Assembly: GCA_028551475.1 (NCBI GenBank)
Contig: CM052359.1
Location: forward strand, 13,207,583 to 13,271,582
Reading direction: 5' to 3'
Source of the DNA: Casuarina equisetifolia
Taxonomy: Eukaryota; Streptophyta; Magnoliopsida; Fagales; Casuarinaceae
DNA: 64,000 nt
Under the pieces are notes generated by a model. The model did not search any database and had not been told where the DNA came from. It worked only from the letters and a program-made list of their open reading frames with translations. The translations under genes were made by a program, and so were the position numbers. Shown here piece by piece: positions 24,201-36,600 of the stretch (positions are counted from its first letter, which is position 1; each line of letters starts with the position of its first letter).

Positions 24201-24419
24201 GTAATAGAAATCATGAAGGTGGCAAACCTCAACGAAGATGGTCAGTTTTGGAATGAACTGCTTGCGGAAAGCTTGGGCACTGAGGAAATTACAATTCTAT
24301 GTAAATTCTTAATTAATGGAAATCACAAACAGTTAAAACATGTTGCACTACAGAAGGTGGTCTCTGAAGTGCTGCCTAAGCTTGAATCTTCACGCTCAGA
24401 GGGAAAAGTTTGGGCCTGA
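21231..24419 (+). CDS. PUKI: PfkB-family carbohydrate/nucleoside kinase, pseudouridine kinase type
   Basis: Five exons join in frame to 477 residues: 21231-21581, 22088-22338, 22450-22741, 23507-23659 and 24033-24419. The ribokinase fold starts near residue 78 (VATLGNLCVD). The substrate-side GGN motif is at 123-125. The C-terminal PfkB signature DTVGCGDSF is at 354-362, with D360 the expected catalytic base, followed by ANAVGAATAMGCGAG. The overall pattern fits the Arabidopsis At1g49350-type kinase, which phosphorylates pseudouridine in peroxisomal pseudouridine breakdown; that assignment is from memory of the family, not a search. The upstream ATG adds about 77 residues rich in Ser, Pro and Arg before the fold. 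The C-terminus ends KVWA and is not a canonical PTS1. Confidence 0.85.
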
Positions 24420-26100
24420 CAGATACAGAAGAACTGTAATTTTTCAGCAGAGGAGATGATTTTACTGCGTTTGGGTTCTCTCACTGCCATGGAATGAGAT
24501 CTTCATGGAACGGTAAAGACTGTTTGGTACATTTCTGAATAAATCCGATGAGGTACATGGCGAGAAGTTGGTTCAAGTAGCGGACTTCTTTGCTTTATGG
24601 TTCCTGCACAGTGGTTTGGCATGTCTGAGATCTTCACTTCTGAATCGTCTTTCTGGAAGCAGATTCTTCATGCAATTGTAAAGAGGTCCCTTTTCTTGCA
24701 GCACTTAAACGCGTATGCTTCCGGAGCAGAAATCTCCTTGCATAATGTCAGTATTGTAATGTGATTTTTCCTTGATCACAAGGATAAGAACAGTTTTGTC
24801 TGCATGGAAATGAACTTCTGGAATTGCGTATGTTAGTGAGAGTTCCCCAAAATTCAGAGTCCATGTAAATGATTTCATGGGGGATCCTTTGAATTCATCG
24901 AAACTTACTTAGAAACTGATGGATTGAATTTCAATACTCTAGCCGATTTCATGAAGAAAGAACAGAACATAACAGATTGTGATAACTTGGGATTTTGCAG
25001 TAGTTACCGTGGAATTTTCTTTCTCGCAAAATACGCGTAAGTTCATCAGCAATGTTACATGCTTTGGCATGGTGATTGTTAAAATATTTTTCTAGTATAT
25101 GAGCATTTTTTGGTCATTACGTCAACAAATCAAACTGACCACGACAATGCCAGAATGAAGTGCCCATTTTACATTTTGGACATTTAAAATGTCAGCTTAT
25201 AATAATCTAATGGTAGGAAATTTAATATCAATTCGTAAGAAGACAATCAATTTGGTCATTGTAGTTGGATCTGAATATAGGTTTATGACAACATTTTCTA
25301 CTGTTCCCCTATTCACACCCCCCAACCCACAAAAAAAAATAAAAAATTGAAATCAAAGTTAAAAACAATAAGAACAACTGGTATAGTGTAATATTTTTTT
25401 GGATGTAAATGTTGATGTTTCTATATGTCATTATGTGTCTCGCTAAGTAAGTAGATCTCATGAGATAATTAATTTAATCATCTCAATAATGAGAATTTCT
25501 CAACCAATAATAATTTTAGTGTTATAAAATTAAAAAATAGAATCACCAGTAATCTTCATTAATATTGAATAGATTAACAACTTAATAGTTGACTATTAGT
25601 TGCCCAAACATAAATACTAAATTTGACATCACATATTCCTAACTCACATAAATTTTTTGATTAATAATTATTTAGTATTATAAAAAAATAAATTAAATTT
25701 TTTTACCAATAATCTATATTGACAATTAATAATCCAATAGGCTAATGATTAACTATTAGCTAGTTGAGCCAAAGTTGTTGTATTTGACACAACATACCCT
25801 TAAACCCTCTTTTATTTTTTTTAAAAAAATATTGTGGATCAATAGTCTAGTTATCGGTTAGTGGCATAAATATTATTCAAATAAAATATATTAAGAGTAG
25901 TGTTTAAACATAAATCTCTTGACAAAATAATTGAAGTTTAAAATAAATGATATCTGTCAACCTAAACCTCGTACTTCTAGACCTCTTTTTTACTAAAAAT
26001 AAAAAATCTAAATTAGCGGCATAAGAAAGGACGATGACCTAAATACCCTCTCAATTGTGCAACCCTAAGCGTTCCGAGCCTCAGATGCGAAAAAGAGCGT
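24420..26100. other. 3' UTR of the kinase gene and AT-rich intergenic DNA
   Basis: 24420 to about 24800 is likely 3' UTR. The rest is AT-rich without coding signals. 25490-25800 holds two diverged copies of a roughly 160-bp unit, listed separately. From about 26040 the sequence becomes C-rich (ACCCCTATGCCCCTGC and similar) and appears to be the promoter/leader side of the next gene. Confidence 0.45.
25490..25800. repeat. Diverged tandem duplication, about 160 bp
   Basis: The unit at about 25490-25640 (AATAATAATTTTAGTGTTATAAAA, then ACCAGTAATCTTCATTAATATTGA, then AATAGTTGACTATTAGTTG) recurs at about 25655-25800 with the same word order (TAATTATTTAGTATTATAAAA, ACCAATAATCTATATTGACAATTA, ATGATTAACTATTAGCTAG). 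Identity is moderate, so the duplication is old. It has no coding content. Confidence 0.6.
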
Positions 26101-27069
26101 CGCCTACCCCTATGCCCCTGCAAATTTCTCAATCTTCCCCTTCCATGCCCTTCATCATTAAGGTTTTCCCTCCAGCACCCTAAACCCCTCCCGCCATACT
26201 CTAAACCCTTTTTTCTCTCTCGCTAACAGATAGTTTTTTCTATTTTCACATGCTTTTCCTGCACCGCATTAATGTTATATCCTAATTTGCGCTTCTTTGT
26301 TGGGGTCTGAAAGTATCTTCTTTTCCGTTTATGTCTTGCAGGTTCTCGCGGAAATTGTCTCGGCGGAGGTCGTTATTACGTGAGTTCTCATCGATTTCTT
26401 ATTTTTTATTTGGGGTTTCAGGGTGGATGTATTTTCCGTTTGGTTCCCGAGGAAGTTTAAGGAAAAAGAAAAGGAAAGGAAAGGGAAGGCAATGTGAAGT
26501 GAAGCGTTTGGTAATTGAGTTTTGGCTTGATTGGGTGGTTCGTGGGAAATTTGACTATTTTTTGCGTTACTTTGGTTTCTCAAAGAAAAAGTAAAACCCC
26601 ATCTTATGTTTTGTCCTAAATAATCAGAAATATTGGGGTTCTCTTTATTTTGTTCTCTTCTCTCGGCAGTCAAACAGAATGTAATACCAATCAATATGCC
26701 TTCTTGACTTGATTTATTTTGCTATATGATTCTTGTTAACTGACATCAACTCTCTTATTTCTCAGAGGTTGGCCTACTTTCGAAGAATTTGTGTTGCGTT
26801 GGAAGAAGTCAGCTTGAAGAAAAGAAAGCAAGTCGAGGGTACAGTATACCTTATGCTTTTGTGCTGTGATTTTTGAAACCTTTATATGATTTTTTCTTGT
26901 ATATATTAGTGTTATTGTGGGAGGGAAAGTGAGAGTTTTGATTTAAAGGTATTTGTTTCGTGGACAGGTCTAATTGAAAACACAGGAAAGGCTGATTTTT
27001 TGGTTGTAAGCTGAGCGCTTGATTTCATTGATAGGGTTTGTAGTTGTTCTGGTAACTGTTTGGTTTGAT
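26101..27069 (+). promoter_or_regulatory. Promoter and spliced 5' leader of the MUSTANG-type gene
   Basis: This region carries possible leader exons: an acceptor-like CTTGCAG at 26335-26341, and TTTCTCAG near 26758-26765, each followed by less AT-rich sequence. The coding exon itself opens at 27070 within an uninterrupted frame. Exact leader exon borders cannot be fixed without transcript data. Confidence 0.4.
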
Positions 27070-29391
27070 ATGGCAAACAATGACATGGTCATTGAGCAAA
27101 ATCATGACTTATCGTTGATGCCGGATCAACACTTTGTGCTAGGGCAGCATCACAACTTGATTTTAGGACATGGTCATGATTTTGCACCTGGACAGACTGA
27201 TGAACATGGTTTGGATATAGGATCGGCTCATGCTCATGATTTAGATATAGGACAGTCGCATGATAATGGTTTGGATATGGGAAACACTGATGATCAAGGG
27301 GAAGCTCTTGGCTTAACACATGAACATGGAATGGCTCTTCAACATACACATGTTGCGAATTTTGGTGAACATGGCATAAAATTGGATGATCAGGATTCAG
27401 ATGTGAATCAAGAGCAGGCTGATATTGACAACCAGAACAATGAATTGTCTCTTACTGTTCAGAATCATGAATTAATCTTATCCAGTAATCATGAATCACC
27501 TATTGTAGAGAACCACGATCTTCATGAGATGTCAGATCTAGCTGTGGACCAGAACCAGGAATTGGGTTTTACGCCTGATTCTATTATGACTGTTAAGCCC
27601 CTGGTCAGTGGTCCTCCTGTCCTTCAGTCCCGAGCCTTAGTGCTGGCTTCTGATGATAAACTGACTGTTGGGCAAGAGTTTCCTGATGTCCATAGCTGCC
27701 GAAGGGCACTTAGGGATGCAGCCATTGCCCTTCACTTTGAGATGCAGACAATCAAGTCTGACAAAACTCGTTTCACTGCCAAGTGTGCGAGCAAGGGATG
27801 CCCATGGAGAATTCATGCGGCAAAGCTTCCGGGTGTTCCTACTTTTACAATTAGGACCATCCATAAGTCACATACCTGTGGTGGGATTACCCATCTTGGT
27901 CATCAGCAAGCCTCAGTCCAGTGGGTTGCTGAGTCTGTGGAGCGACGTCTGAGGGAAAATCCCAATTACAAACCAAAAGAGATATTAGAAGAGATCCATC
28001 GGGTCCATGGGATTGCATTATCTTATAAGCAAGCATGGAGGGGAAGGGAGAGAATCATGGCTGCAGTTCGTGGGTCATTTGAGGAAGATTTTCGTCGACT
28101 GCCACAGTATTGTGACCAAATCAGAAATACAAATCCGGGAAGTATTGCATTTGTCTATGGAAATCCCGATGACAACTGTTTCCAACGCCTATTCATTTCA
28201 TTTCAAGCATCCATTTATGGGTTTTTAAATGCATGTCGACCTCTTATTGGTCTTGATAGAACTTCTCTGAAAAGCAAGTACCTTGGGACATTGCTTTTGG
28301 CGACTGGTTTTGATGGAGATGGTGCTTTGTTTCCTTTGGCATTTGGTGTGGTTGACGAGGAAAATGATGATAATTGGATGTGGTTCCTTTACGAGCTGCA
28401 TAACCTGCTTGAAACCAATGCAGAGAACATGCCAAGGCTTACAATATTGTCTGATAGGCAGAAGGGAGTTGTGGATGGAGTCGAAGCAAACTTCCCAACT
28501 GCTTTTCATGGGTTTTGCATGCATCATCTTAGCGACAGTTTCCGCAAGGAGTTCAATGATGCTAATCTTGCCAACCATCTTTGGGAGGCTGCACATGCTC
28601 TCACTATCCTTGAATTTGAAGCAAAGATCCTAGAGATTGAAGAGATATCTCGGGATGCTGCCTATTGGATTCGACGGGTTCCACCACGCCTGTGGGCCAC
28701 AGCATACTTTGAGGGAACAAGGTTTGGGCATCTCACAGCTAACGTGGCTGAATATTTGTCAACTTGGATGGCTGAAGCTTCTGCACTTCCAATAATCCAG
28801 ATGATGGAGCATATTCGACGGCAGCTGATGACATGGTTCAATGAGCGTCGGGAAGCCAGCATGCAGTGGACAAGTATTCTTGTTCCCTCTGCTGAAAGGC
28901 ATGTCTTAGAGGCAATTGAGTGTGCGCGTAACTACACAGTACTTAGGGCAAATGAAGCTGAATTTGAGGTCATCTCCCATGAAGGATCACACACAGTGGA
29001 CATCCGCACGCGTTGCTGTACATGTCGGGGATGGCTGCTTTGTGGGCTGCCTTGTGCTCATGCTGTGGCGGCTCTTCTGTCTTGCCGGCAGAATGTTTAT
29101 CGGTTTACTGAAACTTGCTTCACCGTGGCTAATTATCGTAAGGCATATTCACAAACGATACACCCAATCCCTGATAAAGCCCTTTGGAATGAGACGATGG
29201 GGCTACTTGAGAATGATAGGAAGAAAGATCTTACAGTCATTGTAAACCCCCCGAAGTCACTCCGGCCGCCTGGACGTCCAAGAAAAAGGCGAGCTCGTAC
29301 AGAAGATGGTGGTCGTGCCAAACGGGTTGTGCATTGCAGCCGCTGCAATCAGACTGGCCATTTCCGAACAACATGTACAGCACCAATATAG
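27070..29391 (+). CDS. MUG: Domesticated Mutator-like transposase of the MUSTANG family
   Basis: A single coding exon from the ATG at 27070 (MANND) to the TAG at 29389-29391 gives 773 residues. The first ~180 residues are rich in His, Asp, Asn and Gln with loose HDLxLG/GLDIG repeats. The MuDR-type DNA-binding region starts near 198 (LTVGQEFPDVHSCRRAL) and includes CASKGCPWRIHA. The transposase core keeps D396 (LDRTSLKSKY) and D462 (LSDRQKG); the third acidic residue probably lies in the EFEAKILEIEEI stretch. A SWIM zinc finger is at 650-664 (CTC-x9-CAH), and a CCHC knuckle at C756, C759, H764 and C769. The intact frame, leader introns and lack of terminal inverted repeats nearby fit a domesticated host gene. 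MUSTANG genes affect plant growth and flowering; the molecular role is unknown. Confidence 0.9.
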   Translation: MANNDMVIEQNHDLSLMPDQHFVLGQHHNLILGHGHDFAPGQTDEHGLDIGSAHAHDLDIGQSHDNGLDMGNTDDQGEALGLTHEHGMALQHTHVANFGEHGIKLDDQDSDVNQEQADIDNQNNELSLTVQNHELILSSNHESPIVENHDLHEMSDLAVDQNQELGFTPDSIMTVKPLVSGPPVLQSRALVLASDDKLTVGQEFPDVHSCRRALRDAAIALHFEMQTIKSDKTRFTAKCASKGCPWRIHAAKLPGVPTFTIRTIHKSHTCGGITHLGHQQASVQWVAESVERRLRENPNYKPKEILEEIHRVHGIALSYKQAWRGRERIMAAVRGSFEEDFRRLPQYCDQIRNTNPGSIAFVYGNPDDNCFQRLFISFQASIYGFLNACRPLIGLDRTSLKSKYLGTLLLATGFDGDGALFPLAFGVVDEENDDNWMWFLYELHNLLETNAENMPRLTILSDRQKGVVDGVEANFPTAFHGFCMHHLSDSFRKEFNDANLANHLWEAAHALTILEFEAKILEIEEISRDAAYWIRRVPPRLWATAYFEGTRFGHLTANVAEYLSTWMAEASALPIIQMMEHIRRQLMTWFNERREASMQWTSILVPSAERHVLEAIECARNYTVLRANEAEFEVISHEGSHTVDIRTRCCTCRGWLLCGLPCAHAVAALLSCRQNVYRFTETCFTVANYRKAYSQTIHPIPDKALWNETMGLLENDRKKDLTVIVNPPKSLRPPGRPRKRRARTEDGGRAKRVVHCSRCNQTGHFRTTCTAPI

Positions 29392-30035
29392 AATCCAGGT
29401 TTCGAGGTGGGTTATGAAACCCCCACTGTGCAAAGAAAATTTAGTTCTTTTAGATGTATCTCCAGCTTGGTTCCATTTTCAACTATATTCTTTACTTTTA
29501 TACACAAGTCTTCCTTGGATGGAAATTCAGTTTTAGGTAGGCAGCAGTTTCGGATGCTTCTTTCGATGCTGTAGTGTTCAAGTTTATCTCCTATTTTCAT
29601 TCTTTTGTCTTGGAATATTGCATTTCCCCCTTCATAGTGTAATAACAAAACTTCTGGAATTTTTGAAGGAAAATTTGCGTGGGATGGTTCATCCATTCAT
29701 GAAGATTCTTACATGGTATTGCTCAATTCGATTTTTCTTTTTTTGGGTGAAAATTGTAAGAATAAGAATCTCCTCTTATTAACTAACATCTTAGTCTAGA
29801 GTTTTCTCTTTTTGGGTAAAAAATATTTGGAAGTATGAGATGTCAAACCATTAAAGTACTGGACTACTAACTAAAATCAATGGGTGGTCAATAATCAATT
29901 ATTGAACTAATGTCTTAACAACTTATTTCAAGAAAAATTATGTGAAATCTTTAAACGTGATATTATAACACAGATTTCAAAAGCAAAAGAATGTATTAGA
30001 AATAGTATAAATAAAGTTTCACATTATCCATTGAT
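29392..30035. other. 3' UTR of the MUSTANG-type gene and short AT-rich spacer
   Basis: 29392 to about 29700 is the likely 3' UTR of the plus-strand gene. 29710-30030 is AT-rich. No further coding signal is seen. Confidence 0.5.
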
Positions 30036-30198
30036 TTAAAATCCTACAATAGACAGGTGTTTCTTTCCCCAGTAGTCGAAAGGCATCCTGAACCAGCGAT
30101 CTTCAAAGTGAGCAAACTGTGACCACCCAAAGACCACATTCTTAGATCTCACCTTGGTCACATTTCCTTTGTTTCCGACCCGAGAGATGACCACAATG
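30036..30198 (-). CDS. Isolated exon-like coding segment, family not recognised
   Basis: On the minus strand a pyrimidine-rich tract and CTTTCCAG (ending at 30199) precede an open frame that runs to a TAA at 30038-30036. It encodes 53 residues after one leading base, including VVFGWSQFAHFEDRWFRMPF and DYWGKKHLSIVGF. The composition (rich in Trp, Phe and charged residues) and G/C at many third positions look like real coding sequence rather than UTR. It sits 0.4 kb downstream of the KH gene's stop on the same strand. It could be a last exon of a separate gene whose upstream exons lie inside or beyond the KH gene, an alternative terminal exon, or a gene fragment. I cannot name the protein. Confidence 0.45.
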
Positions 30199-30617
30199 CT
30201 GGAAAGAAGGCAGTGAGAAAACTGTTTACAACTCGATGCAAGTAGCTTCAGAAAACAAAACAATTTTCAAAGTCTTTTTGAACCCTTCAACCAAGAGAAA
30301 TAAGAAAGGAGAATGCAAGCATTACTAAAGCAACATTACATTGGCTAACAACCCTAAGTGATTTTCGTACTTCCGTACCGGTGGCAGCAGACCAGAGATC
30401 TGTTGACACATGAAACAAGGGTTGGAGGAAAAAAGGGCGAAGCTAAACAGGCTCGATTCAATTGCTCATGAAATGTGTAGACACATGAAAAGCCAGATGT
30501 CGTCGAAATCAGGAAACAAACAAGTCAAATTTCTGGTATTTTCCAGGTGATTAAGAAAAGAAACATATTGTTATGGCAAATGCTAACCCCAAACCCACCA
30601 AACCTAAGGTCAGCTTC

Positions 30618-33600
30618 TCAATGACCATTGTTATTGCCATACACCAAACCATAGTCTAGGCCATGATGGAGGCCAGCAGCGGACTGTGGAGATGCATAGC
30701 CAGGGCTGTATGCTGGATAATCATTATAGCCCCAGCTGCTTAATCCCCCGGCCGACTTGGGTGTTGAGCTTGCAGCTTCAGCAATAAAATTCTGCATCAC
30801 GCAAAGAGGAACCAGTTAGATAAAGTATTGCAGTGGTGAAGGGAAAAAGATAACTGAATGATATCTTAGCATCTTGTAACTCAGTCTGTGTATACTGCAA
30901 AGCTTAGGTAATTGTCACTGTTTTGTAGGGATTCTCTTAAGATTGTAATTATTTAACTGTATAAAGGTCATCAAGCTAAATAGTAGAACAATATAACACG
31001 GAAGGACCAGAAAGCTTTCGTCAGAGTGTAAATTATTCATTATCAAAGATTTCAGCAAAACACTTAAAACGTAGCTCAGAATGAAGAAGAAGAATAAGTT
31101 CAGCTTTCATGCCATTAATCACTCTGATGCAAGGTATAATTTAACACAGCTTACAGATAAAGCATAAGCAATAAAATAAAAAGCTGGAATGGAAAACAAG
31201 CGCAGAAAAAGTGATACCAAGATACTTTAGCTTTCATTCCATTACCCAATCCAAGGAATGCAACTTTAGAATCCATACCATTTGATAAAAGAACATTAAC
31301 ATGATAAAAGAGAAATAAGACTGCATGACAGGCAACCGATAAATAACATTTGACTAAAGTAACAAAAGCATAAAGGTTTTCAAGGTATTGCAAAAGTCAA
31401 GACACAGGAATTCTCTTATACCTTTATTAACTGCTGGGCTGTCTGTATTTGAGAAGCAGATCCATTTATTTCAACAGTCATCTCCCCAGGAACACCCCTC
31501 GTTTCCTGTATTGCAATACTTGCACCACTGGCACGGCGTATGTAACTTATATTTGCACCAGATTTCCCTATCACGGCATCTGCAAATAACAGAGGAATTT
31601 GCATGTGGTGTGTAACCTACACAGCAAACATTAACAGCATGACACCAGAAATATTCACGTGAGAGAATAAACATAACCCTTAACATGGTTTCACATCCTA
31701 CTTTCCTTTTCATTTTTGCCATCGAGGTTTTGTTACAACTTATAAAACTTAACCTCATCAAAGTTCTCGCAATTATCTACTTTTAAATGTTTGCCCGAGC
31801 TAATATTTAGATTAAACTAAACTACCCAGTCATAAAGCATTCAAATAATTAACATCACAATACAGCTCACTTCCACTGCACAAATCCGTTTTCCTCGGTT
31901 AAAATCAACTAAAAGATAAATGTAGGCTACAAAAGGATAACTCCAGCATAATGAACCTTTAAACAATTCTAACCCTCTAACATGAACACGTGACCCAGTC
32001 CCTGATTCGCAGGAGTGGCAAAGCTTCAAAATAGGCCCACATTCTCTTTGTAATTGGAAAGCATGTATAAAGAAATGTAGCCTCAAATAAAATAAAATAA
32101 AATAAATCAGCAATAAATACCATGGAAGCTTGTGTTTTACAACTAAAACTGAAGATCCAAAGAGAGAGAAATGTAGAAATCTGCTACTAATTATCATTTG
32201 GTATATTTATTAATCATTTTAGGATTTTGATTAGAGGATAACAATATCAAGCAATAAAGTTAAATACAGGACATAACTGAACAAAGTCTTACAGGTAGGA
32301 TACCCTTAGCTTCCAAAACCAAAAGGCAAACCTATTTGGCAATTTTACCATGTCGTACTCTTACTTAAGTGAGTGAAGATCGAAGAAGGATGAATTACCC
32401 TCATGGAAACTGCATGTTGTGGCAGCGTACTTGATGAACAAAGCCCCAGAGAACTGTCCCTCCCATACATAGGAGAGCCCTGAAGATGCTGATTGCTCAG
32501 AGGTAGCATCTCAGCGGATGGGTAATATTTGTCATATTGACGTGAAGGCTGCATGTAGTGAGGATTTGACACAAAACCAGGTCTAATACTACCTTTAATT
32601 GGAAAACCCTCAGTAGGAGAACCCCAGGATTGGTGTGAGGGCATGTTCTGATTTCCTTGAATATTTGGTGTCTGCATCTGATCGATAAACACAGTTATAC
32701 ACCATATAACAACAATTAGAATCATCTGCTATGAAAGCAAAACAAGTGATGAAGCTCTTCTCAAAGTTAATGTGAATGATCCTAGCCTCATGTGAATCTT
32801 AAACAATTAAAAAACAGTTCAAACAGGACAGTGAATGAAGTTTCAAAGTTCCCTGTTTCTTTTAATTATAAGGTTAAACATATCAGGACAGGGGTGCTAG
32901 ACATACTATTCTCAAATCAAGCTCACCTCGGGGAACTATACTCTTTTGGTAATTGTTCACATCTAATAGCCAATAAGAGACTTTGAAACATCTATCTTCT
33001 GAATCCAATACAGAGCACCCATGGTGATTTCCGCCTTTAGCAGCAGACTGTACCATGCATCCTATGATTTAAGAAGTCAAAAATGTATTGATACCCGATG
33101 AATGCTTACAGCTTGTTATATTTAGCAAAAGCTTATCCTTAGGCTACAATTTGATAACTGTATCATTGCTATCAAATCTTAATCACTTGGTCATCACTCA
33201 TCTTATCCCGATTAATTTCAAGTGTCATTTGATTCACTGAGCAAAACTTCAGAGGGTGAAGATTCTGCCCATTTTTTTTGCAACAAACAATCAGTACAGC
33301 AGTCAATTAACAAATTTATGTATCCATCTAATTTAGCACATTCTTCATCAATGACTGAAAAGATCTTATAAATCCAAAACCAACCAAAACCTACAAATCC
33401 TAAGACTGCAACACACCTGACAGAAAATGTAGGTTGGGCTTAAAAAAAATTCAAAATCTAATTTTTAACTTTTTAAATAACAAAAATTACATCAGTTCTT
33501 ATTTGACCCCACATGATTACCAGTTCTCAATCATAAAACAAGTAAACTTACTTTCGTTTCAAATACTCCAATAACACTGCGGTCAACCAAGAATTTCCTG

Positions 33601-36600
33601 AGATGAGTTAAAATGAGTTCAACTGCTTTGTGTACATTGGCAGATTCCCCTCGTATCTCAACAACACTATCATCTTGCAAAGCAAAAGTTGGCAGCTGTT
33701 CTGCAGTACAGTACAATCTTCAGAACAATAAAAGCAGCCTTTCTCTGATCCATTTCGCAGTCAAAAGCAATGACCATTTTGATGGATAAAACTAAAGGCC
33801 TAATATTTTTGGCTACAATGAAAAACCAAGGAATGAAGTCCAATGTGTGATAGGCATGTCATTAGTGAAGAGGAATATGCAAGAAGAGGCACGCATAAAA
33901 CCAAATCAAAGCAGATTTAATGGTCGCAATCCTCATAACAATTGTGTACAAATGAATGGTAAGACATTAGGGGACAAATCCAAAATCTTCAGAGAATAGC
34001 AATATGCAGGGGAAAGTAATGTTTCGCAAGAATACCAGCATCAAGAACCCGAACAGCACAGTTAGAAGAATCTTGGATAGACTTTATGGTGGAGCCCTGC
34101 TTCCCAATTAGGCTTCTTGCCTGGGCATCTGCCACTAAAATCCTGGTGATAACCACAACCAGTGAACTAGATGTAGCATGAGCAGACTCAGCATCAACAT
34201 CCAGAAGACGCTTATGAACTTTTAGTAAAGCATCCATGGCAGGAGAAATATGGAGATTCGGTTCTTCTTTAGCAGAAACAATCACCTACCAAATTCAACA
34301 GAAATGAATAGTGAATTTAGAAAGATTACCAATCAATGATTCATATGATAAACAAATCAGTGGCGACTCAATAAGTTCATTCAAGAAAAAGGAAATACCC
34401 AAGATTTTTTCAACATTGTCTGGACTCATTAGACAATCCAAACACATTATCATTGCAGAAAAAAACCATTTATCATCAAATATCATAGAACATTAGGAGA
34501 AGTGCCAAATCCCATTCGTGAGCCATCCAATCATCAATAAAGTTTATGTCAGTTGAAAATGAATCCATATTTATATGAACAAATTGCAATAGCGCTGAAA
34601 AATCAAAACTGAAACTAAAAAGACACATCCAAGGGCCTTGAAGATAAGAAAGGTTAAAAAATATTTAGGGAGTCTAATGGGCAAAAAGGAGAGACAGAGA
34701 GAGACAGAGAGACAGAGACACAGAGAATAAAATGGAGAAATCACAAAAATCATCAAACACTAGGATTCCATCCGAATGCTCCATTTCCTAGATAGTAACC
34801 AGCTCTATCATCAATTTCAAGGTTTTGATGTGGTGGTGGTGGGAAACCAATGCCCACAGCCTTGATGTATTCTACGGCATGATAGGAATATAAATGAGTA
34901 TAAGAATTCTAAGATTTGAAAGTCTCTGTACACATTTTTACTTGTTATACCTCCAAAGGAAAATCTTATAACACAGAAGTCAATTCTTTAGTATGTCACT
35001 CCCGTAATACAATTGATTGACAGACATTGCTCATTCTAGATTTCAATCAGGGTTTCAATAAGTTAAATATAATGCTTTTGTATTTTGTGCTTGTTAAGTA
35101 ATAATGTGGAAGAAATTTGAGAAGCTTTTTAGTGATACTGCATCACACTGATGACAGATTAAAAGTTCCTAGTGCAAAGTTTAACGACCTCTGGCAGAAC
35201 ACCAATTGACCAAGTTCTGTAGTTACCAGAGACAGTGAAAGCTTCTTGATACCAAGTTCTGCACAATGTAATCCTGATTGTTGCTAAGTCAAAAAGAACT
35301 TTTCATCACTTGTATTGCTCAGAACATTGCTGCAACGTTGATCTTTGGCTCTTCTAGTTTGTTGCCTTAGATTTGCGTGGAACCTGCACACATTCATTTT
35401 GGTCATTGGGACAAAGTTGATCTGCGTCATTTGGCCTTGCTTATTGCTTTCACCTTCTAATATACTTGTGTTGTTATCTTTATGATTTAAAACTGGTTTA
35501 TTAACCCATACTGCCACTTTCTTAGAAGATATTTAAATATTTAACTTAACATGTTTTAAAGAAGTGGCATTCTTGGTCTGTTGCAATCATTGAATTAGTG
35601 AGCAAAACGTAGTCTGTTTTTTAACTTGCCAAATTCCTGAAATACTAAGAAGAGGAGTTGTAGATCTATCTTCTGCAGAACAACAGAGTAGGGAAGAAAG
35701 ATAACTAGGTTCAAGGCATGGCAAGTTCATACTTAAAGCAGAGTGTATTCCAAATATCTGAAAGCAATTTCATCCTCCCAACAATGAGAGAAATCAAAAG
35801 AAACAATAACAAGTGAATGTGGATATCAGAACAACAAGCAATTTCAAACCTACTATATATCTAGAGCACAGAACCTCACAGATTTGGAAAAATTCTATAG
35901 GACGGTGATAAGTCTAGCTATCACTAAGGCACAAAAAGTGTGTAGTAAACAATGACACGTTCATAAAATGAGCATAGGTGCAGTAAGAATGTTAAGAACA
36001 ACTGGTAATACTATGAAAAATTGAGGTAATAAAAAAAGTCACCTATTCGAAGACAGGGGTGGCACCTCTTGAGAGAAAGCAACAATTAGTCAAAGATGGT
36101 TTTGTAACCGGAAATGGAGATCAATTCAAAGCCTCAGTCAAAACTAGTGATTAAATTCAAGTTTATGGAGTGTAAGAGATTGTGGAATACATGAAATAAC
36201 ATTGCCACTTTCTGAGTAGCAACTAAAGCTTATCTGAGTTGATTTCAGTATTCCCCACATATAAACCACTAGAAACATAAGAACAAAAATATTTCAGATA
36301 ACACTGATAGCTCATTTCACATATCAAAGACAGTTTAATATTTCAGATGAACCAACGGAGAGTCAAATACTTTGCAATAACATCATTAGATTGATAATAT
36401 AGACAACCACTAAGGCAGACAAGGAAACAAATACCAATATGAATTACACAAGAAGAAGCCTCGTAAAAACGAAAGTATAGAAAAACAACTCACCGCTCTT
36501 TCTAAAATCCCAGGAGGACCATCAAGAATTCTAACCCGAGCTTTTGTCTCCTCAGTGATTTTCCTAATGACTTCTCCCTTTCGACCAATAATACCACCAA

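Noticed and set aside
26329-26694. Minus-strand frame of 121 codons upstream of the MUSTANG-type gene
   Set aside because: It lies opposite the leader exons and introns of that gene, is compositionally biased and has no motif.
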